A stretch of 64,000 nt of DNA, taken from the NCBI GenBank assembly GCA_910585895.1, contig CAJUHY010000008.1, positions 1 through 64,000 on the forward strand, read 5' to 3'. Source of the DNA: an uncultured Lachnospiraceae bacterium. GTDB lineage: Bacteria > Bacillota > Clostridia > Lachnospirales > Lachnospiraceae. A model generated the notes under the pieces. The model saw nothing but the letters and a program-made list of their open reading frames with translations, was not told the origin of the DNA and searched no databases. Of the stretch, positions 8,529 through 18,945 are shown in pieces. Both the position numbers and the translations under genes were made by a program. The stretch's first letter is position 1. Every line of letters starts with the position of its first letter.

Positions 8529-9632
8529 ATGGCAATCTATTATCTTACAATCTCTTTTTCGGCAGGATTAGGCTATGTCCTGACGGAACACAAAAAAAGC
8601 CGCCAAACTACCGCCATCTATGTGGCAGCTTGCCTGCTGCTGCTCATTTTTGTTGCTTCCTGCCGTTACGCCATCGGCTTTGACTATTTTTCCTACCGTA
8701 ATATGTATGAGATGGTCAATGGGTGGTCTTGGGGCGACATCCTCCGTATATACTCCGGGGAACCGCTGTTCTTCCTGTTCTGTAAGGTAATCGGCAGCAT
8801 CGGCTGCCCCTATCAGGTTTTCCTGATGATAATCAATGTTTTCCTGTTAACAGCAGCAATTCATTTTATGTGCAGTTATTCCAAAATTCCCTGGCTCAGC
8901 ATTTACTTTTACACCACCTTGCAGTTTCTTGCCTACAACATGAACTTAATACGCCAGTCTCTTGCCACAGCCTTTTTTATCCTCGCCTGGCCTTATCTGA
9001 AAAACAGGAAACTTCTGCCCTATACCATATTGATATTGATTGGCGGTATGTTTCATAATTCTCTGCTGTTTTTATACCCTCTGTATTTCCTGCTGCCCCT
9101 AAAACAGTCCAAAAAATCTCTGCTGTTGTTATCTGCTCTGACAACAATTATATATGTTTTCTTTGACCCCTTATTTGAGCTTTTAGTTCCCCTTCTGCCA
9201 ACAAAATACGCCAATTATCAGGGTGGATTCTTCTGGCAGGCTAACGGCTTTTACTATGTCCTGTTTCCCGCACTGTACTGTCTGCTCATCTTTTTGTTCC
9301 GCAGCAGGATAGAAAATCCCCTGCTCCGCACTGTCTGCTTAAACAGTGCCATTTACCATTTTGTCATCAGCTTGTTTATCACAAAGCATTTCATTCTTGA
9401 GCGGTTTGCCGTCTATCCCTTTGTCTTTTCCCTGATTGGCATCCCGGAAATCATTTTCTCCTACCGCAACCAAAAGGGACGCGGCAGCAAGTCTGTCCTG
9501 ACTTACCACCGCGTCCTGCTCCTATTTCTGATTTTTGGCGGCGCATACTTTGCTTTCGCCGCATTCTGCGGCTTCCATCATGTCTATCCCTATATCGGAC
9601 TGTGGGATAAAAGCATGTCCTCACCTAATTGA
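8529..9632 (+). CDS. EpsG-family polysaccharide membrane protein
   Basis: A 367-residue protein with about 10 membrane segments, of the EpsG family, whose members are putative polymerases in exopolysaccharide assembly. Typical features are the CRYAIGFDYFSYRNMYE segment near residue 45, followed by a hydrophobic run containing NLIRQSLA near residue 140 and GGMFHNSLL near residue 178. GGAGG lies eight bases before ATG 8529. No glycosyltransferases or Wzx flippase lie nearby, so it is an orphan next to two exported proteins. Its stop abuts the convergent nadA stop with no spacer. Confidence 0.82.
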   Translation: MAIYYLTISFSAGLGYVLTEHKKSRQTTAIYVAACLLLLIFVASCRYAIGFDYFSYRNMYEMVNGWSWGDILRIYSGEPLFFLFCKVIGSIGCPYQVFLMIINVFLLTAAIHFMCSYSKIPWLSIYFYTTLQFLAYNMNLIRQSLATAFFILAWPYLKNRKLLPYTILILIGGMFHNSLLFLYPLYFLLPLKQSKKSLLLLSALTTIIYVFFDPLFELLVPLLPTKYANYQGGFFWQANGFYYVLFPALYCLLIFLFRSRIENPLLRTVCLNSAIYHFVISLFITKHFILERFAVYPFVFSLIGIPEIIFSYRNQKGRGSKSVLTYHRVLLLFLIFGGAYFAFAAFCGFHHVYPYIGLWDKSMSSPN

Positions 9633-10538
9633 TTACGAACCTAATTCCAACATACGCTCTAAAGGTCTGTTGGCACGAATCCGCACTTCTTCCTCAACCT
9701 CTACGACATTCGTCATCTGCTCTAAAGCCGCTGCCACTTTATCCAGCGTTATCCGTTTCATATTTGGACAGAACTGCTGATTTCCTGCAGGATAGAAGCG
9801 TTTATGCGGATTCTTCTGCCGCAGTTCATATAAAACACCTGATTCCGTACAGATAATAAACTCCTGTTCCTTGCTTGACGTCGCGAAGTCAATAATCCCG
9901 GACGTACTTCCAATATAATCGGCCATCTCCACTACAGACGGCGTACATTCGGGGTGAACCAACACAAGTGCCTGAGGATGGGCCTCTTTTGCTTTCTTCA
10001 CATGCTCCGCTGCAATCTCTGCATGTACATGGCAGAAACCGTCATTAAAAATAAACTGCTTCTCAGGCGCCTTAGAAGCGATATAACGTCCCAGATTCTC
10101 ATCCGGGATGAAAAAAATATGTTCATTCGGCAATCTTTTAACAATCTTTAAGGCATTGGCTGACGTGACGCAGACGTCGGAATACGTCTTCAACTCTGCC
10201 GTGGAATTGATATAACAGACAACTGCCAAATCCTCATATTTCTCCCGCATTTGCTGAATCTTCTTAATATCCGCCATATGCGCCATCGGGCAGTCCGCCT
10301 GCATGTCGGGCATAATCACGGTTTTCTGCGGACTTAAAATCTTGGCGCTCTCCCCCATAAAGGACACGCCGCAGAATAAGATAACATCTGCCTCCTCCTT
10401 TGCTGCAATCTTGCTGAGATAAAATGAATCTCCGACATAATCGGCAATCGCCTGTACCTCATCCTCCACGTAATAATGTGCCAGAATCACGGCATTTCTC
10501 TGTTGTTTCAATTCCTTGATTTTATCTATCGTTGACAT
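9633..10538 (-). CDS. nadA: Quinolinate synthase NadA
   Basis: A 301-residue quinolinate synthase, which condenses iminoaspartate with dihydroxyacetone phosphate for de novo NAD synthesis and carries a 4Fe-4S cluster. The probable cluster ligands are C83 (ADCPM), C198 (HPECTP) and C257 (QQFCPN). The motifs NAVILAHYY and YVGDS at the N-terminus are standard. The start is set at ATG 10538, with AGGAG five bases upstream; 18 extra in-frame codons upstream show no ribosome site. nadB and nadC are not in the window. The gene ends directly against the epsG-like gene. Confidence 0.95.
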   Translation of the reverse strand: MSTIDKIKELKQQRNAVILAHYYVEDEVQAIADYVGDSFYLSKIAAKEEADVILFCGVSFMGESAKILSPQKTVIMPDMQADCPMAHMADIKKIQQMREKYEDLAVVCYINSTAELKTYSDVCVTSANALKIVKRLPNEHIFFIPDENLGRYIASKAPEKQFIFNDGFCHVHAEIAAEHVKKAKEAHPQALVLVHPECTPSVVEMADYIGSTSGIIDFATSSKEQEFIICTESGVLYELRQKNPHKRFYPAGNQQFCPNMKRITLDKVAAALEQMTNVVEVEEEVRIRANRPLERMLELGS

Positions 10539-10664
10539 ATGGCTCCTGCTTTCTCTATTCCTATGCCTGGAATAGCTGCTACTATAATTCATAAAAAAAT
10601 CAAATCATGGTTACCCTTTTCTGCTTACTATCTCATAAGAATGGCGTTCTGTCAATCCCTAAAC

Positions 10665-11864
10665 TTACCGTCTATATTGCAGACATTCCTCAAAACCTTT
10701 CTTCAGCTCACCATAGCAAAACCTTTCACGCGCCCTGTCCATCTGCTCTCCCAGCAAATCTGCCTGACGCTCGAAATATTCTGCCGCCTCCCGGCAGGAA
10801 TACTCACGCCGGTCTTCCTCTGCGTTCCCGTCCAGCAACAACCTGACCTTTCCTGCACCGTCCTCATCCATCATCTTAAAGTAACAATACCAGCATAACA
10901 GCCAGTTCAGGCTGTCCAAAGGCGTCTGCTTCTGCTCCCTGCGTTCCCGATCATCAAATTCTGCCAGCGACAGCCGCTCCTTCTGCTGCGACCAGTCCCC
11001 TGCCAGCGCACGGAAAAATATATTAAACGTATCGTCCGCTTTCCCTTGCTTGGGCTTTTGGTACAGCTCCTGCCATCTGGCAAAGAATCTGCCAAACTGC
11101 TCAATTTCTCCAAGCGCCAGGCAATTCATAAGCACAGTATCCTTCATATCTTCCTCATTTGCCTGCTGGCATCTTTCAAAACACCAACGGTATCTGGCAG
11201 GAATCGCTTTCCTGCAGACACGTGATACCAGTTCGACCGTCTCCTCATATTCGTTATGCAGAATATGGTAGCCAATCATCGGTCTGGCATAAGTGCAGAC
11301 ATAACAGTAACAATGAAACATTGCTTTTTCCAGTTTCTTCGCCGCCTCCTTTGCCAAATCCTTATCTCGGTTAAACAGCGCAAACTCCATAACCTCAGTA
11401 TAATTCCCATAATTCCAGTCGCTGCCGTAACGTGCCTCACAATCACGGAAAATGGCCAGCATACGCGCTATCTTGCCGTCGTCAATCTGTGGATACTCAC
11501 AATAGAAACTGAGGATTTTCGCCGCCAGGTCAACCCTCCACTCCTGGGCAAAAGACCCCACGCCCTCCCCCACGCGCTGCTCATAGTCGTGGTGGAACAT
11601 CTCCGAAATTTTCAGGGCAAGCGGAATATTGTTTACTGACGACCGTCGGATATACCAGAATAGTTTTGCCATATCATAGAAATACACCTGCCAATCCTCC
11701 TGTTCCCTGGCAAGGACCAGAATCCGTTCCATCAGCGGCACCAAAGCCGGCGCATTATTATCCCAACTATCGTAATCTCCCTGAGTAAGATGGTTCGCCC
11801 GCTCAACCATCTCCCACACTTTTTCATCCATTACATGGTTCCTCTTTAGGGATTCCAGTATCAT
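10665..11864 (-). CDS. Helical-repeat protein, partner of HSP90-family gene
   Basis: A 399-residue, almost all-alpha protein with no signal peptide and no membrane segment. Repeated helix pairs with small/aromatic spacing suggest a TPR- or ARM-like solenoid. It contains a Cys-rich patch (HCYCYVCTYARP, near residue 185). Function unknown. Its start overlaps the stop of the HSP90-family gene (ATGA at 11861-11864), so the two are translationally coupled and may form a chaperone plus co-chaperone or client-adaptor pair, by analogy with TPR co-chaperones of HSP90. That role is inference. Confidence 0.7.
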   Translation of the reverse strand: MILESLKRNHVMDEKVWEMVERANHLTQGDYDSWDNNAPALVPLMERILVLAREQEDWQVYFYDMAKLFWYIRRSSVNNIPLALKISEMFHHDYEQRVGEGVGSFAQEWRVDLAAKILSFYCEYPQIDDGKIARMLAIFRDCEARYGSDWNYGNYTEVMEFALFNRDKDLAKEAAKKLEKAMFHCYCYVCTYARPMIGYHILHNEYEETVELVSRVCRKAIPARYRWCFERCQQANEEDMKDTVLMNCLALGEIEQFGRFFARWQELYQKPKQGKADDTFNIFFRALAGDWSQQKERLSLAEFDDRERREQKQTPLDSLNWLLCWYCYFKMMDEDGAGKVRLLLDGNAEEDRREYSCREAAEYFERQADLLGEQMDRARERFCYGELKKGFEECLQYRR

Positions 11865-13651
11865 ATTTCTCCTCCCAATCCGTATTCCATCAACTTTATC
11901 AATCCATTATTTAAAACTCCCATTTCCCGCTCAGAAAGAGTGTAGTGTCCGGCAAGCATGGCATGGATATACAATACCTGCACCATATTGTCCATCATTT
12001 GCGCATCCTGTACCCGCGCTAACCGCTGAATCAGGGGATTGGCAGCATTGATATACAGTTTATTGCCATACCCGCCGGAATCGCCAAAATCAAACCCTTC
12101 CAGAAATCCCGAAGAACCGCTGTCCAAAAAGATGCTGTCTAAAAAACCGTCCGCGCCCGCCACATAGAGAGCTGGCACATCCGCAGGTTCAAACTGGCGC
12201 AGCATAGCTCCACAGCGAAATTTCTCCAAAGACTGTACTGCTGCAGACAGAAAATATGCCATCTCCCTTCTCCTGCCCTCAGAAGGTTCTTCCAAAAGCT
12301 CCGCATAAGACGACTCGTCAAACATCTCCACACGCACACCCTGAAAATAATGTTTCAAAAGCTGCAGAAGCTTCGTGTCATAAATATACCCGCCGTTGAT
12401 AAGCACCCTGGCATTTCCCACCAACGGACGCGCCCGGCGGAAATCATCTACCTCCGCGCAATAATAAACCGGAAACCGCTTAGCCGCCTCCAAAATCTGC
12501 AATCCTGTGAGGTCCCCTATATTGGTGACAAAGGTCAGAAATGGGAAAAACAGCTTGTAAATCTGCTCATTTTCCACTGCCAGAGATTTGATTGCCACAT
12601 TATGTATGATTGTCAGCCGTTTCAGTTTATTAACATCAAATTTGGAGAGATTTACGAAATAATCAAAGAGACATTTCTCAATAGCATTACGCGCTTTAGC
12701 GAGCGTATGGTCAGCGGCAAATCCCTCCCTGGAAGCCATGGGCGTTAAATGTTCAGCATTGACAATGCATCTTGTAAAGAATGCCCATTTGGGAATTAAA
12801 TCTTTGCCATCCTCGGTAATCAGCATATCTTTGAGATAGATTTTATGCCTTCCCATGGTGGCTGCACTGGTCTGCCGTTCAGAGATGAACGCATACCCCT
12901 TTAAACCCTCCCCTAAAATTGGGACTACGCCAAAAAACTTCTCGCCAAACATCATTTCTCCAAACTGCAGAATCTCTTCCCCGCTGCAGAAAGACTGCCG
13001 CCAGGGGATAAATCCGTCGTTAATGCGTCTGCTGCCGCTGTCTCCGGCGAACTCGACCGGTACCTTAATCAGAAATCCGTATTCTTTCAAAAGTTCTATT
13101 GCCCTTTCCTCGTGATAGCGGCTCGCCATTTTCCTGTTCAATTTCAGTTCTACGCAGGTGCCCGGCTCACAAATTTCCGCGTCAGCCGTCACCTGATAAG
13201 TGCCATCGCTTCTGCCAAACCATCGCCAGCCTTTTTCCTCCCGCACAGAACGGCTCTTCACCACAATCTCATCAGTCACCAGAAAACAGGACAGCAGTCC
13301 AATGCCAAACTGTCCGATAAAACTTGTACGTTCCATCTTCCCCCGCTTTGATGACTGCCCAATAACCGAGAGAAATGTATGAATCTCCTCCCGCGTCAGC
13401 CCAATTCCATTGTCCGAAAACATCAGTTTGGCCCGACCATCCGTGTCACTATGGTATGTTATCTTAATTTTACCACCTTTAAAATCTGTCTCCTGTTCCC
13501 GCCGTGCCGCAATAGCATCCACTGCATTCTGCAGCAGCTCCCGCAAGAACACGTCTCCACTGGAATAAAGATTCTCGCTCAGCAGGCGGATAATGCCTTT
13601 CAGATCCACCTGAAAACTGAAATAATCTTCCTTTTTTTCTCCACTGCCCAT
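11861..13651 (-). CDS. HSP90-family chaperone (HtpG-like)
   Basis: A 596-residue GHKL-fold ATPase of the HSP90 family. The N-terminal ATP site shows ELLQNAVDA (N42), DNGIGL (D80, G82, G84) and GQFGIGLLSCF (113-123). The length is near that of HtpG (about 620), but the middle and C-terminal parts diverge from standard HtpG, as in the 'HSP90 family protein' branch. It lies 2 bases after the aminotransferase gene and overlaps the helical-repeat gene, placing it in a LacI-aminotransferase-HSP90-helical operon. The function may be specific to the partner genes. Confidence 0.85.
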   Translation of the reverse strand: MGSGEKKEDYFSFQVDLKGIIRLLSENLYSSGDVFLRELLQNAVDAIAARREQETDFKGGKIKITYHSDTDGRAKLMFSDNGIGLTREEIHTFLSVIGQSSKRGKMERTSFIGQFGIGLLSCFLVTDEIVVKSRSVREEKGWRWFGRSDGTYQVTADAEICEPGTCVELKLNRKMASRYHEERAIELLKEYGFLIKVPVEFAGDSGSRRINDGFIPWRQSFCSGEEILQFGEMMFGEKFFGVVPILGEGLKGYAFISERQTSAATMGRHKIYLKDMLITEDGKDLIPKWAFFTRCIVNAEHLTPMASREGFAADHTLAKARNAIEKCLFDYFVNLSKFDVNKLKRLTIIHNVAIKSLAVENEQIYKLFFPFLTFVTNIGDLTGLQILEAAKRFPVYYCAEVDDFRRARPLVGNARVLINGGYIYDTKLLQLLKHYFQGVRVEMFDESSYAELLEEPSEGRRREMAYFLSAAVQSLEKFRCGAMLRQFEPADVPALYVAGADGFLDSIFLDSGSSGFLEGFDFGDSGGYGNKLYINAANPLIQRLARVQDAQMMDNMVQVLYIHAMLAGHYTLSEREMGVLNNGLIKLMEYGLGGEI

Positions 13652-13653
13652 GT

Positions 13654-14754
13654 TTATCTCCCTTTCAGTTCCACGCCTAATTTCTTTAACGTCTGCAGCA
13701 AAGCCTCCATCGTCTCTGCCATATCCTTTTCGTTGGCATTGCTGCCCATATGTCCAATGCGCACAACCTTGCCGGCAAGGCTGCCGAAAGAACCCGCCAG
13801 AAGGATATGGCGTTCCTTTCGCATAATGTCCAAAATCTCCTGTGCGGTTGTCCCCTCCGGCACATCAAACACTGTCACCGTACTGGAAAATCCGCTCTGT
13901 AAATATAACTTTATCCCCGCCTCTGTCAGTAATTCCCTGCACTCCTTTGCTATTTTCGCATGACGTGCCAGCATACCTTTATCTGCAGCAATATTTTCCA
14001 TAGCTGCGCGCAGCCCATATATATCACTGATTGGCATTGTATAGGGAAACCATTTCTTCTCATAATATCCCTCAAAAATCTGCAGATTGGCATAGAAAGA
14101 GGCAATGGGGGTTTTCCTCTCTGCCATCGCTTTCTTGGCATCCGCGCTGACAGTCACAAACGTCAATCCCGGAGGCGCTGAAACTGCTTTCTGTGAACCA
14201 CCGCAGACAATATCTATCTCAGAATCATCCACGCGCACTTCTTCCCCAAACATGGAAGAGACGGCATCCACCACCGTCAAAATGCCGTATTTTTTCAGGA
14301 GCGGACATAGGGTGCCAATATCATTCAGAATACCGCTGGGCGTATCGCAATGCACCAGTGTTGCATATTTATAATCGTGGTTCTTCTCCAGAAACTTCTC
14401 CAAGGCCTGCACATCAATGGGATTTTTGCCATCCACCGTATACATTTCCGGTATCCCGCCATACAGAGACACAAAATCAGCAAATCCTTCCCCAAAAATA
14501 CCATTGTCCAGCACCAGCGCCCTATCGCCTGGTTCCGTCAGGGAAGCACAGGCGGCTTCCAACCCCAAGATACCCTCTCCGCCTAAGATAAGCGTCTCAT
14601 TCTGCGTATGCAGCAATTGGCTGATTAATTCGCAGGTTTCCTTATAGAAATCAAAAAACGCTTCATCTAAATCCGGGTTGCCACATTCTCTTGCCCGCGC
14701 CAGACGGACATTTTCTTTTACCTGGGTGGGACCAGGCGTCATCATCTTATACAT
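13654..14754 (-). CDS. Class V PLP-dependent aminotransferase
   Basis: A 366-residue fold-type I enzyme of the alanine-glyoxylate/serine-pyruvate aminotransferase group. The N-terminus MTPGPTQV and the PLP Schiff-base lysine K189 in CGGSQKAVSAPPGL are diagnostic; the aspartate contacting PLP nitrogen is in VVDAVSS (D163). Substrate cannot be read from sequence; alanine-glyoxylate, serine-pyruvate or phosphonate aminotransferase are options. The gene follows a LacI regulator gene by 15 bases and precedes the HSP90-family gene by 2. Confidence 0.85.
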   Translation of the reverse strand: MYKMMTPGPTQVKENVRLARARECGNPDLDEAFFDFYKETCELISQLLHTQNETLILGGEGILGLEAACASLTEPGDRALVLDNGIFGEGFADFVSLYGGIPEMYTVDGKNPIDVQALEKFLEKNHDYKYATLVHCDTPSGILNDIGTLCPLLKKYGILTVVDAVSSMFGEEVRVDDSEIDIVCGGSQKAVSAPPGLTFVTVSADAKKAMAERKTPIASFYANLQIFEGYYEKKWFPYTMPISDIYGLRAAMENIAADKGMLARHAKIAKECRELLTEAGIKLYLQSGFSSTVTVFDVPEGTTAQEILDIMRKERHILLAGSFGSLAGKVVRIGHMGSNANEKDMAETMEALLQTLKKLGVELKGR

Positions 14755-14769
14755 TGCAGTTTTTCCTTT

Positions 14770-15807
14770 CTAATTCAAGATATTTCTTACACTCTCCCTG
14801 GCCTGCAAGGCAGAGGATACTGCTATCTTCACCGGCACAAATGCCCCTTCCATCACCAGCTTCTTCATCATCCATACGGCGCTCTCTGCCATTTCCTCTA
14901 TATTGATACAGATACTGGATAACTGGGGCTTTATCACATCGACAAGCGCCGTATCATTATAGCTCAGCACACTGAAATCTTCCGGCACACGATAGCCCAT
15001 GAGTTCAAGTGCGCGCAGCACTCCTATGGCAGTGGGATCATTATAGGTAAAAAATGCTGTGGGCTTTGCTGCAGCGTCCTCTATCCCTTTGACATATGCC
15101 ATCACTTTTTCCACGACATCATCTGCCAGCCTTTCTGTATTCAGTAACACGGCCTCAACCTTCTGCCCGCAGTAAGCTGCATAATCAGAAAATACCTTCC
15201 TGCGCTGCTCAGGATAAGGCCGGCATAACGAATCCACCGTAAGTTCCGGCCCCGCAAACATAATTTTGCGGTGCCCCTGCTGAATCAGATAATCTATGCC
15301 CTGCCGGATTCCCGCCTCATAGTCCGGCACTACGGAACAGAATTCCTCTGGATACGGAGAAGAATCTATAAAGATAATCTGCGTGGAACATTTACGCATA
15401 GCTGCAATTTCCTCTTCCCGAAACTGCCCGATTGCCAATATTCCATCCAATTCCCTGGGCACTGCACAGCGATATGTATCCGCCGCCCTGTCATACTGCA
15501 TGATAAAAGTCTCCATCCCATTGGAAAAACAAGATTTCTCCACACTGCTTTTCAGATAGAGATAATACGGATTCCTCTCCGCTTCCTTTACAGTGACTTT
15601 CTCCACAATTCCTACTCTGATAAATTTCTGGCACATACTTTTGCGATAAACAATCTGTCCATTGCTGTACCCGGTCTTTTCCACAGCTTCCAAAATGGCA
15701 TTCCTCGTATCTTCTGTCACCTTTAATGTCGTATCCTGATTCAATACCCGGGAAATCGTTGCTATGGAATAACCTGTAATTTCTGCCAGTTCCCTCAATG
15801 TTGCCAT
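14770..15807 (-). CDS. LacI-family transcriptional regulator (first of paralogous pair)
   Basis: A 345-residue repressor with an N-terminal helix-turn-helix (TLRELAEITGYSIATISRVLN, residues about 3-23) and a periplasmic-binding-protein-like sugar domain (GILAIGQF, FIDSSPYPE, DFSVLSYNDTAL). It is a close paralogue of the LacI gene at 22490-23518 with the same recognition helix (YSIATISRVLN). It heads an operon with the aminotransferase, HSP90-family and helical-repeat genes and faces the 3' end of the broken glycosidase locus. Likely ligand is a sugar from the neighbouring galactan-type enzymes, by context only. Confidence 0.9.
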   Translation of the reverse strand: MATLRELAEITGYSIATISRVLNQDTTLKVTEDTRNAILEAVEKTGYSNGQIVYRKSMCQKFIRVGIVEKVTVKEAERNPYYLYLKSSVEKSCFSNGMETFIMQYDRAADTYRCAVPRELDGILAIGQFREEEIAAMRKCSTQIIFIDSSPYPEEFCSVVPDYEAGIRQGIDYLIQQGHRKIMFAGPELTVDSLCRPYPEQRRKVFSDYAAYCGQKVEAVLLNTERLADDVVEKVMAYVKGIEDAAAKPTAFFTYNDPTAIGVLRALELMGYRVPEDFSVLSYNDTALVDVIKPQLSSICINIEEMAESAVWMMKKLVMEGAFVPVKIAVSSALQARESVRNILN

Positions 15808-15905
15808 AGTCTATACCTGCCGTCCTAACTCATTCCATTTGAAAATCTAATATAAAAAGCATAACACAGGTAAACCTCAAATACAATATCACATTCTCAA
15901 AGAAA

Positions 15906-15934
15906 CTGCCCGCCAGTATTTCACCAGCGGGCAG
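15906..15934 (-). terminator. Terminator of the broken glycosidase locus
   Basis: CTGCCCGC (15906-15913) pairs with GCGGGCAG (15927-15934); on the minus strand TTTCTTT follows. It lies 30 bases beyond the stop at 15964. Confidence 0.7.
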
Positions 15935-15963
15935 CTTCATCCTCCCTGCTGCAAATGCAGCAA

Positions 15964-18945
15964 TTACTTATTAATTTTAATCTTTATCTTTGCTTTCTTA
16001 CCAGTTCCATCCGTCGCTTTTGCGGTAATGGTAACTGTTTTTCCCTTGCCGGCTTTCTTTGCGCTCACCACTCCTTTGCTGTTTACCGTTGCATATTTCT
16101 TGTTGGAAGACGACCACGCCAATACCTTATTGGCTTTCTTTCCAGTTGTCTTCACGGTTGCTTTTACCGTCACTTTTTTGCCGGGCCTTACTGACCTGCT
16201 CCTACATTTAAGCGTAATTTTCCTGACGGCATGTTTTACGATTTTAATCTTTACTTTACCGCTTACCCCGCTTCCATCCTGTGCCTTGGCAGTAATTGTA
16301 ACATTTTTGCCTGTCCCGGCTTTTTTGGTGGTTACAACGCCCCTGGAATTTACCGTGGCAAATTTCTTATTGGAAGACGACCACGCTAATTTCTTATTTG
16401 CTGTTTTTCCGGCAACTTTCACGGTCGGTTTTACCGTTGCCTTCTTTCCGGCAGCAATCCCTTTTGTTCCACTGCTTAACGTAATCTTCGTCACCGCATC
16501 GGTCACTGTGACCACGCAAGTCCCTTTCACCCCGGAGCCATCCATAGCGGTTGCTGTGATAGTTGCCGTCCCGGCTTTCTTTCCGGTTATTACTCCCCTA
16601 GAAGAATCTACTTCTGCAGTACCCGGATGAGAGGAACTCCATTTTACTGCCTTGTTATTGGCAGCTGCCGGCAGAACCGCCGCATTCAGGGCAACCTGTC
16701 TGCCAACCAGAACCTTATTAGAACCGGTAATTGTAATTTTTTCTACCAAGCCAACAGATGGTTTTTCTTCCGGCGCTTTACTCTTTAAAGCTTCATAAGC
16801 TGCCCTCAGGGTCTCTATGGTCTCTATTGCCTGCTGCTCTGTCAAGTTTTCAGTCTCCTGCAAATCTTTGACAGCCTGATAAGCGGCTGCATATGTCTTC
16901 CAGATATCTGTTGCATACTGATTCTGGCTGTCGGGATTGACCGCATATTCATCCAGCGCTCCAGCAAGCAGAGACTTCAAGGCAACCAGCCCATCTGCTG
17001 CTCTCCGCAACGTTTCAGCTGCAGCATCCACAACCTCCTGGTCTTCACCAGGCGTTTCCAGCAATGCTTTCGCTGCTTCCATCGCCTCCTCATATATTTT
17101 CCAGGATACAGCGGTATAATCTGAAGCTTCTCTGTTCTTTGCCTCCTCCTGGCTCACTAACTGCTGCAATTCGGTGACATCTGGCTCTTTCGTCTTTAAA
17201 CCCTCGAATGCCGCTTTCAATTCAGCTATTACTGTATCCATCTGGGTTTCGGTAAATTTTCCTGCCTTCTTCAAATCTTCTGCCGCTTTCAATGCCGCAT
17301 CATACGCCTGCAGACTTTCCAGTGTGTAATCCTCACGGTCTCCGGAAATGGTTCCATAAGCCTCAAGAGCTTCTTCTAATGCTTCCGCGAGCGTCTTTAG
17401 CCTCTGCACAGCGCTTTCCAAAGCATGGGTCGCATTATCTACTGTAATCTGGAATTTACCAGGATTAGCCAACAAAGCTTTTGCTCCTGCCAATGCTTTC
17501 TGGTAATCGCTCCAAGACTTGCTGGTATAATCAGCCTCATTTCTGTCGACTGCTTCTGCCGCCTCGATTGCTGCCTGCAGTTTCGTCGTATCTGCCTCTG
17601 CTGACATATCCCAGACCTCTTCCAATTTCCAGTCGTCTTTCCTCTTCAAGACAGCCTTCCCATCATCTTCCTGGAACTCCATAGGAAGCCATACATATCT
17701 GGATTCGCTCAAATCTCCCGCATTCCAGCGGTCGCCCATGTAAATGTAATAACCCTTTTGAGGATTTACCGGAATTACACAGGTACTTTGGGTATCATAT
17801 GTTGTTTCGCTTCCCCAGTCAGGGCAGGGGTCTCCCATCGGTTTCCATTCGCCAAAAATGTCGTCTGCCATCCAGCACTCTGCCGGATTGGGACTCCATC
17901 CGCTGCAGCCGGAATTGATGATATAATATTTCCCATTGTATTTAAACGGCGCAGGCGCTTCTCTGGAATATCCAAACGCCCTTATGAAATCCACTCCCGA
18001 TTCTCCGTTCTCTCTGTCTCCGGCGATATTGGTATATTCTTCATTGAGCTTGGAGATATATGTAGTCTCATTTCCTTCAGAGGAATAAATCACATAGGCA
18101 GTCCCATCATCGTCTTTAAACAGATTCATGTCGCGGACCGAACCTCTGTTGTCATATCCGTCATAACCAAAATTATCTCCCGTATGATTCAATTTGTAGC
18201 TGCCAAGCAATTTGAAAGGTCCTGTTGGACTGTCACCAATGGCAACCCCTGCTTTGGCCTTGCCGTAATCCGCATCCGGATTGGTGCGGGTGCGTCCGTC
18301 TGCATGGAACCAGATCACATATTTTCCAGTCTTGTCATTGTAAAGCATCTTCGGGCGTTCCATGACGCAGTTATTCCTGTCTAAATCTTCAAACACATCT
18401 TCCTGCTCTTGCCGGTCAAGTTCTCCATACAGTTTCTTAAAATAATTATCTGCTTCAAACTCCTCCATGGACTCCATGGTCTTTAGTATAACTCCCTCGT
18501 CCTGCCAATTATACAAATCCTCAGAGCTGTACATGTGGATACCGCCGCAGGGACGATAATCGTAGGTCTTATCTTCACCTATCCAATACCATTTTGTCAC
18601 ACCATCTACCGTGAACTGCTGAATCTGCCCGCCATGCGCCTGAATCAGCTTGCCTTGCGTATCATACAAGGGCGCCCCTTGCGTCCCGCTGATAGAATCG
18701 TAGGTGGTAATCTGCGGCTCTGTATGCTTTACTGCACGGACTTTGATATAATTGAGCACCGGATCATCGTCTCCGCTCTTTCTTCTTGGGTTCTTTACCT
18801 GTACATTGAGTTCGCCGTCTTTGACCTGGGTAGTAAAAGTCCTGCTGACCCATTCGTTTTTGCCGAATGACAAATCCGTGGCATAAGTCCTGCCCTCTAA
18901 GAGAATGTTGACATTCTTATCCCCCCCAGGGCTGCTTAAAAGCAA
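15964..18945 (-). pseudogene. C-terminal fragment of broken GH30-GH43 gene: GH43-like, FIVAR and Big2 repeats
   Basis: About 990 codons in one frame. First comes the end of a carbohydrate-binding-like domain, then a GH43-like five-bladed domain (LIQAHGGQIQ, WYWIGEDKT, ERPKMLYN, REAPAPFKYNGKYYI) resembling exo-beta-1,3-galactanases of subfamily 24. Four FIVAR-like helical repeats follow (about residues 455-720), then three Big2/Ig-like Lys-rich repeats (WSSSNKKFATVNS type) to the end. There is no own signal peptide or ribosome site: the frame is reached from the upstream fragment through a G7 tract (plus-strand C7 at 18932-18938) that has one base too many. It is therefore not translated as part of the secreted enzyme. 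Confidence 0.8.

Noticed and set aside
16028..16630. 200-codon plus-strand frame rich in Val, Thr and Phe
   Set aside because: Antisense shadow of the Lys/Thr-rich Big2 repeats of the glycosidase fragment.
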